From CAZYAK01 sp964645935 (lineage in GTDB: Bacteria; Patescibacteriota; Gracilibacteria; Peribacterales; Peribacteraceae): DNA of 64,000 bases. Location: the NCBI GenBank assembly GCA_964645935.1, contig CAZYAK010000001.1, positions 1 to 64,000 on the forward strand, written 5' to 3'. Of the stretch, positions 7,955-15,560 are shown one piece after another. Made by a program: the position numbers and the translations under genes. The notes beneath the pieces are model-generated. The model was not told the origin of the DNA, searched no databases, and saw only the letters and a list, made by a program, of their open reading frames with translations. Numbering within the stretch: the first letter of the stretch is position 1; each line of letters opens with the position of its first letter.

Positions 7955-8401
7955 TCAGCGCGTGACGCTGATGTTGGTGTCCTGCTCGGCGCCCGGAGCG
8001 GCGACCGTGATGCGGCCGTTGGCGTCCTGGACGATCGTGTAGTTCGTGCCGGTGCCCGTCGTGGAGACCTGGGGATCGGCGGGGATGGAGACAAGGTACG
8101 CGCCAGTGAGCACGCGGAGGCTCACACCGTTCACACACGAAGCGGCGGTGGCCTTGCAGATGATCTTGGCCGTCGTGGTCGGGATGCCCGAGGGCAGCGT
8201 GCCGTTGTTGTCGATGGCGTACTGGTACACGGCGTTGAGAACGGTGTTCACGTCCGAGCGGCGCTGCGCGTCGCGCGCGTCACCCAGCTGCTTGGTGGGG
8301 TTGATGGCGACAATGACAATGGAGGCGAGGATGGCGATGATGCCGATCACGAGCAGAAGCTCGATCAGCGTGAATCCCCGGCGGGAAGATGCGGAATGCA
8401 T
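7955..8401 (-). CDS. Type IV major pilin (prepilin)
   Basis: 148 aa. The N terminus MHSASSRRGFTLIELLLVIG is a textbook class III signal: Gly9 at -1, Phe10 at +1 and Glu14 at +5, followed by a ~20-residue hydrophobic helix. The globular part has one cysteine pair (C-KATAAS-C region) and ends in a beta-rich segment. It should be cleaved and N-methylated by the prepilin peptidase encoded at 22.4-23.2 kb and polymerised by PilB/PilC. It has its own TATAAT promoter (8465-8470) and strong terminator, unlike the minor pilins upstream, which supports it being the abundant structural subunit. The start is chosen at 8401 because it gives a normal short leader peptide; there is no Shine-Dalgarno. Confidence 0.92.
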   Translation of the reverse strand: MHSASSRRGFTLIELLLVIGIIAILASIVIVAINPTKQLGDARDAQRRSDVNTVLNAVYQYAIDNNGTLPSGIPTTTAKIICKATAASCVNGVSLRVLTGAYLVSIPADPQVSTTGTGTNYTIVQDANGRITVAAPGAEQDTNISVTR

Positions 8402-8464
8402 AATAGAGAAGGAAGGGAAGAGAGGAGGAAAACGGCGGAGCTCAAGCTCCATCCATTGGGCGGG

Positions 8465-8470
8465 ATTATA
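8465..8470 (-). promoter_or_regulatory. -10 box TATAAT of the major pilin gene
   Basis: A perfect TATAAT on the minus strand lies in the 140-bp gap before the pilin gene, giving a leader of about 57 nt. That leader contains the palindrome GGAGCTTGAGCTCC. The -35 region is weak. Confidence 0.7.
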
Positions 8471-8541
8471 CCCGTTTTCCGCGATGGGAAGCCCGATCGT
8501 CTTGACTGCACTCCTGAACATGGACTCACAAGTACTGTGCA

Positions 8542-9261
8542 TCACGGACATTCCATCGGCGTCTGCGCGGTGAGACACGATCCCGCGTCGCACACTTGCC
8601 ACACGTACTGGTTGCCTCCGCCACATCCGGGCAGCGCGCATCCGCACTCGTTGCCGACGATCTCGTCGTCGGGATACAGCGCGATCGCGGCCTGGAAGGT
8701 GCGGCGGTAGCTGCGTGGCGCCTGCAGGCGGATGGTGCGCGACACGTCGAATTGCACGAACACGCTCTGACGCGCTTGTGACGCGGATGTGTTGCGGACG
8801 AGAAGATTCTGCACAGAGACCTGTGTGGAACTGAGCACCTCCTTCACGGTATGGTGGATGTACACGAGCGCGCCGCTACTGATGCCAAAGATCATCGGAT
8901 CGGTACTGCCCGATCCTGTCTGCACGGCGAGCACTGACCCGGAAGAGAGGTACAAGGGATCGAGAATCTTTTCCGCATGCCGGACACGATATTCGAGCGT
9001 CTGCAGGATCTGTGTGCCGTTCTGCTCCACGATGGAGACGGTCTGCTGGAGCAGACGGTCCTCCGCGGTAGCAAAGAGGATGGGCAGCACCGCGATGCCC
9101 ACGAGTGCGAGAACCGCCATGAAGATGAGCAGCTCGACGAGAGTCGTCCCGCGCCGCCGCGCCGGGCGCGGAAATCTCAAGCTCCAAGCATCAAACACCA
9201 CACTCCCCCGACCGCGGATGGCCTGCCATACACCCGGTGAGCCGCGCGAGCCGTGATTCAT
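8542..9261 (-). CDS. Minor prepilin with long leader
   Basis: 239 aa. A class III signal is present but unusually deep: RRRG (Gly38 at -1), then TTLVELLIF with Glu43 at +5 and a hydrophobic helix. The C-terminal domain is beta-rich and ends in a cysteine-rich tail (C-G-C...C...C...C). The ATG at 9261 overlaps the TGA of the upstream gene (ATGA), suggesting translational coupling. However, the first ~30 codons lie in a 101-bp sequence that is duplicated at the next gene junction upstream (9657-9757), and an in-frame GTG preceded by GGGGGAG inside it could be the real start, giving a leader of ordinary length. Probably a tip or minor pilin in the same operon as 9258-9752. Confidence 0.82.
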   Translation of the reverse strand: MNHGSRGSPGVWQAIRGRGSVVFDAWSLRFPRPARRRGTTLVELLIFMAVLALVGIAVLPILFATAEDRLLQQTVSIVEQNGTQILQTLEYRVRHAEKILDPLYLSSGSVLAVQTGSGSTDPMIFGISSGALVYIHHTVKEVLSSTQVSVQNLLVRNTSASQARQSVFVQFDVSRTIRLQAPRSYRRTFQAAIALYPDDEIVGNECGCALPGCGGGNQYVWQVCDAGSCLTAQTPMECP

Positions 9262-9757
9262 GGGCAGAGGGAGAAGGCTTCGACCTCAGTCCACGAGTCG
9301 ATAAGGACGGAGGGGTATATGCGTGCCACATCCACCTCCAGGCGGCGCACGACGTCAGCGCTGGTGCCGGTGGCGCAGAGGGTGCGGTCGTTGTTGCCGC
9401 TGCCACCAACCTCGATTGTGCAGTTGCCGTCCGTGAGTGTGAACGATTCGTCGTCGCCGTACGAAAGATCCGCCCGGAGGGAGCGAAGAGCGCGCTCCAC
9501 ACAGGTCCGTGCGAGCTCCTGCGCCTGCGCCGACTGCGTGACGGAGAGGCTCGTGAGCTCGGACGCGAGACCGAGTAGCACCAACGACACGGCCGTTGTG
9601 GACGCGATGGCACCGATGACGAGCACGCTGATGAGGAAGATGTAGCCGCGCCTCCGGCGCGGAAACTTCAAGCGCCAAATGCCAAACACCAAACTCCCCC
9701 GACCGCGAATGGCCTGCCATGAACCCGACGAGTCGAGCGAGTCGTGGTTCATGGGCA
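9166..9757 (-). repeat. 101-bp direct repeat at two prepilin gene junctions (9166-9266 and 9657-9757)
   Basis: Both copies span the end of one prepilin gene and the leader of the next. They share the junction TGCCCATGAA, where ATGA is stop and start, the segment GGCAGGCCAT, the block GGTCGGGGGAG, and the run up to the leader arginines. They align without gaps over 101 bp with roughly a fifth of positions changed. They encode related leader peptides (WQAIRGRGS in both). A duplicated junction cassette carrying translation signals is the simplest reading. Confidence 0.85.
9258..9752 (-). CDS. Minor prepilin-like protein lacking Glu+5 (GspK/PilX-like position)
   Basis: 164 aa from the ATG at 9752, which overlaps the stop of the upstream gene (ATGA). 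The leader ends RRRRG (Gly36), followed by YIFLISVLVIGAIASTTAVSL, one hydrophobic helix. Position +5 is Ile rather than the near-universal Glu. Among type II and type IV systems the tip-initiating pseudopilin GspK also lacks Glu+5, so a tip role is plausible but only by analogy. The rest is a small mixed domain with a cysteine pair around 107 and 118. As for the next gene, the leader is inside the duplicated 101-bp junction, so the exact start is uncertain. Confidence 0.78.
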   Translation of the reverse strand: MNHDSLDSSGSWQAIRGRGSLVFGIWRLKFPRRRRGYIFLISVLVIGAIASTTAVSLVLLGLASELTSLSVTQSAQAQELARTCVERALRSLRADLSYGDDESFTLTDGNCTIEVGGSGNNDRTLCATGTSADVVRRLEVDVARIYPSVLIDSWTEVEAFSLCP

Positions 9758-11221
9758 ACGGATGGGAGTGGCGCCGGGCTGGAAAATGAGGAAGCCCTTC
9801 CGCGTCAGCACGAAGAGCCGGTCACGCGCGGGATCGTACTGCAGGCCACGTGCGGGACCGGATGTGGAGTCGTACGAGGCGAGCTCGGGCAGGCCAGGAT
9901 TCCACAAGTGCACGACCTGCACCGCCTTGCCACTGGAATCCGCGGCCAGGAAGGCCTGACACGCGGTGGAGTCTGTGTCGAGTGCGACGACGCTGCCGCT
10001 CCCCTCGTGATAGAGCACGCCGGCGGGCGGCGATCCCCCGCCGTTGCGGGTATCCAGGAGCACCATCTCCTGGATGGACGTCCCGCGCGTGCGCCCGAGG
10101 ATCGCGGAGGTGCCGAACACCAGCACCGCTCGGCCCGCTTCGGTGCTCGTCAGGTTGGCATCCGGAGAGGGCGCGGCGCGCAGGCCCCCCGTAGACGTAC
10201 GGATGAGCGTGCGCATCTCCGCGGTAGAATCGGCTGTGGCCAAAAAAGCACCCGTGTCGGTGAGTGCCACAGCGTTGACAGTGGCGCCGTGATCGGAGGA
10301 CGACAGCAGGGTAAAGCCTGTAGAGGTGACGGCGAAGAGATACACTTCCGGGTGCGACGCGTGCTGCTGCGCGCCCACCAGCAGCAGGTTCCCGCGCAGA
10401 GCCATTGAGGTGATGAGGTTCGATGCCGAGAGGTTCCTGCTCGCCACGAGGTCGCCCGATGTGAGCGCCGTGGGATCGGAGATGTCGTACGCACGCAGCT
10501 CCTCCGAAGAGGAGGACGTGGCCACGTACAGCGTATCTCCGCGCACGGCCACGCCGTAGCCTGCCGCGCCCAGCGTGAACGACGAGGACACGCGTGTGGG
10601 GGATGAGAGACTGGTGATATCAAACACGTAGAGCCCCGCCCCGCCCGAGGAGGTCTCGCTAGTCACGAAGGCATAGTTGCCCGAGACCGCGACATCATTG
10701 AAGAGCGGCGTACCAGCATCCACATAGCTCCCTTCCACGGTGAGCGAGCCCCAGTCCCCGGTGCTCCGCGTAGTACGCCAGTCGGTGAGTTCTCCAGTGA
10801 GCAGTATGCTCCCCGACCGCCCGATGCCGTGCTTCCACTTGGTCGACGTCTGCAGGCGCACCCAATCCGACGCCAGCGTCGTCACCGTGACTTTGGTGAC
10901 GTAGCCCCCGCTCACCGTGACCTGGCTGCCGCTGTACACCCATGTGCGCGCGGGGCCGATGCGAAACCCATGCGCGCCGGCCGTAAGTGCGGAAAATGCG
11001 CCGTCCCGGATCGACCGCGAGGCCTCCATCGCCTGGAGGGCGGCATGCGTCGCGCGCACGCGATCCCCGCCCGCAGCGGTGTTCTGCTGGCCGTGCAGCA
11101 GCGTCATTGTGGCGGCGGTGAGGAACACCCCAAAGAGGGCGATGCCCAGGATCACTTCCAGGAGAAGGAACCCCTTTCTGCGCCGGCGGACGTCCATCGG
11201 GTGCACGATGGAGCCGATCAT
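9749..11221 (-). CDS. Prepilin with a beta-propeller (LVIVD-like) C-terminal domain
   Basis: 490 aa. The leader ends RRRRKG (Gly17), then FLLLEVILGIALFGVFL with Glu22 at +5, followed by a ~100-residue pilin-like region. From about residue 165 onward the sequence is a series of ~45-residue blade-like repeats, each with a GNYAFVTS, GDTLYVAT or GNLLLVGA type strand followed by a LYVFDITSLSSP or LRAYDISDPTA turn. This is the LVIVD/beta-propeller pattern. A pilin carrying a propeller would display it on the pilus, probably at the tip as an adhesin. The start at 11221 has AGAGGGGG just upstream; M9 (11197) is an alternative. It is part of the minor-pilin operon and ends with an ATGA overlap to the next gene. 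Confidence 0.85.
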   Translation of the reverse strand: MIGSIVHPMDVRRRRKGFLLLEVILGIALFGVFLTAATMTLLHGQQNTAAGGDRVRATHAALQAMEASRSIRDGAFSALTAGAHGFRIGPARTWVYSGSQVTVSGGYVTKVTVTTLASDWVRLQTSTKWKHGIGRSGSILLTGELTDWRTTRSTGDWGSLTVEGSYVDAGTPLFNDVAVSGNYAFVTSETSSGGAGLYVFDITSLSSPTRVSSSFTLGAAGYGVAVRGDTLYVATSSSSEELRAYDISDPTALTSGDLVASRNLSASNLITSMALRGNLLLVGAQQHASHPEVYLFAVTSTGFTLLSSSDHGATVNAVALTDTGAFLATADSTAEMRTLIRTSTGGLRAAPSPDANLTSTEAGRAVLVFGTSAILGRTRGTSIQEMVLLDTRNGGGSPPAGVLYHEGSGSVVALDTDSTACQAFLAADSSGKAVQVVHLWNPGLPELASYDSTSGPARGLQYDPARDRLFVLTRKGFLIFQPGATPIRCP

Positions 11222-11287
11222 ACCCCCTCTACGACCGCGGCGGCGACCCATGTGGGCCGCCGCCGCAGGAACACCGGACAGGGAAGG

Positions 11288-12562
11288 TTAGTTAAAGGTC
11301 ACCAGCATCACGTCGTCCTGGAAATCCGACGCTGAAGTGTTGAGATCTCCCAGCTCCGCGACGAGCAGGAGTTCGCAGTCTCCGATGGTGATCTGCCCGG
11401 ACTCGTTGGCCTTGCCACGAGACACCAGGGAATTCTTGAGCGGGGTCTGGGACCCGAAGCCCGGGAAGTCACTCAGGGTGTCTCCGTTCTCCATGACGAG
11501 AATGTGCCCGTCGTTGGCGTTGCTGAGGAACGTGCCGAAGAAGGCCAACCAGTTGTGCTGCCTGTAACGGCCGGTGATGCGCACCGCCAGGTTGGAGCCG
11601 GCGGCGATGCTCGCGGTCTTCGTGTCCGTGCCCGCGGGGGTGACGGCGTTGCCGTACGCGTTGCCGTTGCCGTTGCAGTTGCCGTTGCCGCCGAAGAGCG
11701 GGTTCTGGGTCGTGCCTCCGTTGGTGCTGTAGCACGCGTGCACGGGCACGGTGGGTCCGCCCGCTCCAAAGGTGATCTGCGAGAGGAGGTTGGTGAAGAC
11801 CACGCTGGACGTCGTGTTCACCGTGATGGCTTGCGAGGCACTCAGCGTGAACTTGCTACACGCTCCGCCGCCTCCGCCGCCGCCTGCGGCTGAGGACGCC
11901 ACGGCGGCGATACTGGAGTGGGCGCTGCTGGCGGCCGATGAGCGGGCGCTGCTGATCGCGGAGGAATTTGCGCTGCTGGCGGCGGCACTGCTGGTATTGG
12001 GGCAGTTGCCCACCACGTCGCCGTGGCCCTGGTGCTGCGGCCACGTAGCCTCCGGAACCTGGATGGTCTCGGCCGCGCCGGGGTTGCCGGGCGGGTAGTG
12101 GCAGATCGTGAGGACGTTACCTTGGTCGGCGGGCACGGTCTGCGCGTCTACGGCGATGGTCACCTGGATGATGCGCTCGTCGTTGTTGAGCGCGCGCAGC
12201 ACGATATCTCCCATGGCACTGGGAATCCCTTGGACCTTGGTGAACGAGACGTCGAACAAGCCCTGAATCGCGATCGTGGACGGCATGGGGAAGACCTCAT
12301 CGAAGGCGGTGACGCGGCTCTCGTACGACACGCCTTTGTAGAGGGTGCCCGCAGGGACGTAGAAGCCCCAGCTGGCGTCCTGCTCGCCGAGCTGTGATAG
12401 CAGCTTAGCACGCGCGAGACCCTGGGTGGCCTGCTGCGCCGCGTTGTCCAGATCGCTGCGGATCTGGTACTCGCGGTAGAGGGGAATTGTGAGGGCGGTG
12501 GCGGCGCCGATGACGCCAATGACCACCAACACCTCGATCACGGAGAAGGCCCGTCGCTTCAT
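11288..12562 (-). CDS. Prepilin with Ser/Ala linker and C-terminal beta domain
   Basis: 424 aa. The signal is MKRRA followed by FSVIEVLVVIG, with Glu10 at +5 but Ala5 instead of Gly at -1. About residues 10-145 form a pilin-like region, ending in a cysteine/histidine motif: TICHYPPGNPG, then WPQHQGHGDVVGNC. A low-complexity linker of Ser and Ala (about 190-225) and a glycine run lead to a second extracellular domain (about 235-424) with an Asn/Gly-rich stretch encoded by near-repeats of GTTGCC. Serine/alanine linkers like this are common in surface proteins of Patescibacteria. It is related to the neighbour at 12681-13271 over the pilin part (YQIRSDLDNAAQ is shared). Confidence 0.83.
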   Translation of the reverse strand: MKRRAFSVIEVLVVIGVIGAATALTIPLYREYQIRSDLDNAAQQATQGLARAKLLSQLGEQDASWGFYVPAGTLYKGVSYESRVTAFDEVFPMPSTIAIQGLFDVSFTKVQGIPSAMGDIVLRALNNDERIIQVTIAVDAQTVPADQGNVLTICHYPPGNPGAAETIQVPEATWPQHQGHGDVVGNCPNTSSAAASSANSSAISSARSSAASSAHSSIAAVASSAAGGGGGGGACSKFTLSASQAITVNTTSSVVFTNLLSQITFGAGGPTVPVHACYSTNGGTTQNPLFGGNGNCNGNGNAYGNAVTPAGTDTKTASIAAGSNLAVRITGRYRQHNWLAFFGTFLSNANDGHILVMENGDTLSDFPGFGSQTPLKNSLVSRGKANESGQITIGDCELLLVAELGDLNTSASDFQDDVMLVTFN

Positions 12563-12680
12563 ACAGAGAAAGGGGGAGCTGACGGTTTCCTATTCTGCCC
12601 GTCTCGCCACCCGGAACCGCATAACAAGGTTCGGAATGCCTTGCGCCGGCATTCAGTTTGTCACATGGTAGACGTTTCGA

Positions 12681-13271
12681 TTACGAACTGCACTCGTCAA
12701 CGCGCCCTGTGCACGGACCCAGGTGGTCTCCGTGCTTGCGGTGCCCCGGCCAAGCCGAGTCGGGGATGCGCTTGGTGAACGGCGTCTGCGATTGGCAGTG
12801 ACAGATGGTGAGGCGGTCATCGAGCGTCACAGGGATGCCCTCGCGGTCCAGGAGGATATCGATGCGGCGGTGGTCGCCGGAGATCGCCGTCAAGGTGATG
12901 GTGCCCGTGGCACTCGGAACGCCGGTGAAGCGGGAGTACGTCACCTCCTGCAATCCAGTCACCTGGATGGTGGGCGCCACCGGGTACTGCTCGTCGTGTG
13001 CCGGATCGCGCGTGAGGAAGGACGTTCCACGGAAGAGCAGGGCGTCTTGGGTGAGCACGCCCCACACGGAATCCCCTTTTCCGGCCATGGAGAGCGTACG
13101 TGCGCGGCCAAGGGACTGGACGATTTCCTGCGCGGCATTGTCCAGATCGCTACGGATCTGGTACGCGCGGTACGCCGGCAGCGCGAAGGCCGACATCGCC
13201 GCGATGACCCCCAGTACGAGGAGCACTTCGACGAGACTGAATGCCGGCAAGTGAAGGGGGCGAGCGCGCAT
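12681..13271 (-). CDS. Prepilin with cysteine/histidine motif
   Basis: 196 aa. The signal LPAFSLVEVLLVLGVIAAM has Glu15 at +5 and Ala10 at -1. It is a paralogue of the pilin part of the preceding protein (11288-12562): YQIRSDLDNAAQ, a GVPSATGTI/GIPSAMGDI segment, and a C-terminal LTICHCQSQ...WPGHRKHGDHLGPC motif. It ends where the neighbour continues into its Ser/Ala linker. The start lies three bases after the PilC stop, so the two genes are surely cotranscribed. A hairpin GAATGCC/GGCATTC (12632-12638/12646-12652) lies downstream in the 118-bp gap. Its role is a minor pilin or pseudopilin. Confidence 0.85.
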   Translation of the reverse strand: MRARPLHLPAFSLVEVLLVLGVIAAMSAFALPAYRAYQIRSDLDNAAQEIVQSLGRARTLSMAGKGDSVWGVLTQDALLFRGTSFLTRDPAHDEQYPVAPTIQVTGLQEVTYSRFTGVPSATGTITLTAISGDHRRIDILLDREGIPVTLDDRLTICHCQSQTPFTKRIPDSAWPGHRKHGDHLGPCTGRVDECSS

Positions 13272-13274
13272 GGA

Positions 13275-15560
13275 TCAGTTTCCGATGTTCCCGACGATGG
13301 AATAGATAGGCACGATGATGGCGAAGGCGATGGTGCCCACGAGGCCTCCGATGAAGAGCAGGAGCATCGGCTCCAGGATCACCGGAAGCTTCTCGGCGGT
13401 GTTGTTGGCCTTCTTCTCGTAGATATCGGCCACCTTGAGGAGGATATCGGCGAGTGACCCTGACTTCTCGCCCGTGACGATGAGCTGCTGCACAGAGATG
13501 GGCAGAAGCTTCTCGCTCCCGCGCAGGATCTTGAAGCTCTTACTGAAGGAATCACCCAGCGTGATGTGATCGAGCAGGCGCTCGTAGAAGCGCTTGTAGG
13601 AGACGACAGGCGTCACTTCCGCCAGTGAGCGGAGCGCCTCCAGCAGAGGCACGCCGGCCTTCACCAGGCCGCCGAGGATCACGCCAAAGCGCGCAATGGT
13701 GGCTTCGCGCACGAGGGTGCCGATGCCCGGAATCTTGAACAAGACCCATTGGCCCACGATCTTGAGCGGCGTGAACTTGAGCAGGATGCCCAGCACCACC
13801 ATGCCGCCAAGCATGGACGGCACCGCAACAGCGCCGTGTTCCGTGAAGAACTCCGTGAACATGATGACGAGGCGCGTCACCAGCGGCAGCGGCACGTTAA
13901 GTGAGAACAGCACGCCCACGAGGTTGGGGAGCACGAACATGCCAAGCCCGATGACGATGATGAACATGAGCACCATCACGATGGTCGGGTAGATCATGGC
14001 CATCTTCACTTTGTTCTTGAGGGACTGATCTTTCTCCTGCTGCGCGGAGAGGTACTCCATATTCTCCGCAAGGCTTCCAGCCTCCTCGCCGATGCGCACG
14101 AGCGCGATGGCGTGCGGCGAGAAGAAGTGCTGGTCGTCCATGGCACGCCACAGCGGCGAGCCGTTTTCAACAAGCTCCACAATGCGGCCGATAAGCTTCT
14201 TCATGGGCTTCACACGCGTCTCCATCGCGAGGGTCTTGAGCGAATCGATCAGCGGGAGCCCGGCGTTGAGCATGGTCGCCAGGTTCTGAATGACGGAGAA
14301 GCGCTCCTTGCCGAGGCCGAAGTACTTGATCGAGCCGATGAACTCCGCGAGCCCGCTCTGGCGGTGGACAGGCTTGGCCTTGTACACGATCTCCGCGGGG
14401 GCGGCCGGCTTGGCGGGCTTGGGAGCAACGACCTTGGCGGGAGCCGGAGCGGGAGCGGGAGCAGCGGTCTTGGCGGGCGTCTCCTGGGGAGCGGAAGTAC
14501 GACGGGCGGTCTGACTGTCCGTCTTCTCGGCGGGCATCAAGTCCATGGAGGGGAGCTCGGGCTGCACCTGCGCAGCTGGGGCGGGGGGTGCGACCTTCCC
14601 CTTCTGGTCCGGGACGGCGGGCGCCTCGGGTGCGGGGGTGCTTGTGAAGAGCGCGTCGAGATCCGCAGACGCGGACGATGGCACCACGGCCGGCGCTGGG
14701 GCGGTGGCGGGAGCGTGGGGCTTGGGGGCGGGCGGGCGCTTGGCGAACATGCCCTTGAGCATGTCGCCGATGCCGGGGGCGATGCGTTCCTGGGTGACCG
14801 GCTCTTCCGCGGGCGGTGGGGCGGACACACGGCTCTTCAGCGGCTCCGCGAGATACACGAAGGGAGCGGGAGCGGATGCGGAAACGGGAGCGGCCTTGGC
14901 GGGAGCGGCGTGCGGGCGTCTCGTGAAGAGGTCACGGAAGAAACCTTTCACGCCGCCGCCGATCGCTTCCTGCGTGACGGGCTCCTCGATGGGATCGGCC
15001 TCGGGGGCGCGGGTGCCGTCAGCGCGTAGAACACCCTTCTTACCGGACGTCTGCCAAATGCCGTGAGTCTCCTTCTGCGCGAAGGTTTTCTTCTCTACGG
15101 GGAGGAACACGCGCTCGGTGAGGTCGTCCGGCGGCGCGACGGGGCGCGGGGCGTCCTCCGGCTTCGCGGCGGGGAGGATCCGTCCCATCACGCGCTCGGG
15201 TACGCGCTTCTCCGCCGTGGCGGCGGGTGCGGCGAGGCGGGCAGGCGAAAGGGTGGCGCGACGGGGGCGCGAGAACGAAAGCTGCTTGTGTGTGCGCCTC
15301 CAGAGAAGGCGGCGCTTACGCCGCTGCTCTTTGGTGAGCATGCCACGGAGGCGCTTCTTGACCTTCTTCTTCCTGGGCAAGAACCTTTCGACGGCGCTCA
15401 TCACGGGCGGCAACACATGTCTGAAGAGCCCGCCGAAACGGGACGTCTTTTTGGGCTTATGGATGGACGGGGCCGCTGGAGTGGGCACGGCCGCGGGGCC
15501 TGCCGGAGGGGCAGGCTGAATGGGCTCTGCGCCGGGGTCAGGCTTCGGGCTGTCGATCAT
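13275..15560 (-). CDS. pilC: Type IV pilus inner-membrane platform protein PilC with long disordered N terminus
   Basis: 761 aa, about twice the usual PilC/GspF length. The C-terminal ~355 residues (about 405-761) contain the two T2SSF domains: MLNAGLPLIDSLKTLA and LVKAGVPLLEALRSLA are the paired signature segments, each followed by membrane helices, and the protein ends in the usual hydrophobic IIVPIYSIVGNIGN. Residues 1-400 are Pro/Ala/Lys-rich and probably disordered. They include two copies of a short motif EPVTQE-x-I followed by a basic amphipathic stretch (about residues 190 and 253). PilC anchors PilB and passes pilins into the fibre. The start overlaps the pilB stop by 23 bp. Confidence 0.93.
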   Translation of the reverse strand: MIDSPKPDPGAEPIQPAPPAGPAAVPTPAAPSIHKPKKTSRFGGLFRHVLPPVMSAVERFLPRKKKVKKRLRGMLTKEQRRKRRLLWRRTHKQLSFSRPRRATLSPARLAAPAATAEKRVPERVMGRILPAAKPEDAPRPVAPPDDLTERVFLPVEKKTFAQKETHGIWQTSGKKGVLRADGTRAPEADPIEEPVTQEAIGGGVKGFFRDLFTRRPHAAPAKAAPVSASAPAPFVYLAEPLKSRVSAPPPAEEPVTQERIAPGIGDMLKGMFAKRPPAPKPHAPATAPAPAVVPSSASADLDALFTSTPAPEAPAVPDQKGKVAPPAPAAQVQPELPSMDLMPAEKTDSQTARRTSAPQETPAKTAAPAPAPAPAKVVAPKPAKPAAPAEIVYKAKPVHRQSGLAEFIGSIKYFGLGKERFSVIQNLATMLNAGLPLIDSLKTLAMETRVKPMKKLIGRIVELVENGSPLWRAMDDQHFFSPHAIALVRIGEEAGSLAENMEYLSAQQEKDQSLKNKVKMAMIYPTIVMVLMFIIVIGLGMFVLPNLVGVLFSLNVPLPLVTRLVIMFTEFFTEHGAVAVPSMLGGMVVLGILLKFTPLKIVGQWVLFKIPGIGTLVREATIARFGVILGGLVKAGVPLLEALRSLAEVTPVVSYKRFYERLLDHITLGDSFSKSFKILRGSEKLLPISVQQLIVTGEKSGSLADILLKVADIYEKKANNTAEKLPVILEPMLLLFIGGLVGTIAFAIIVPIYSIVGNIGN

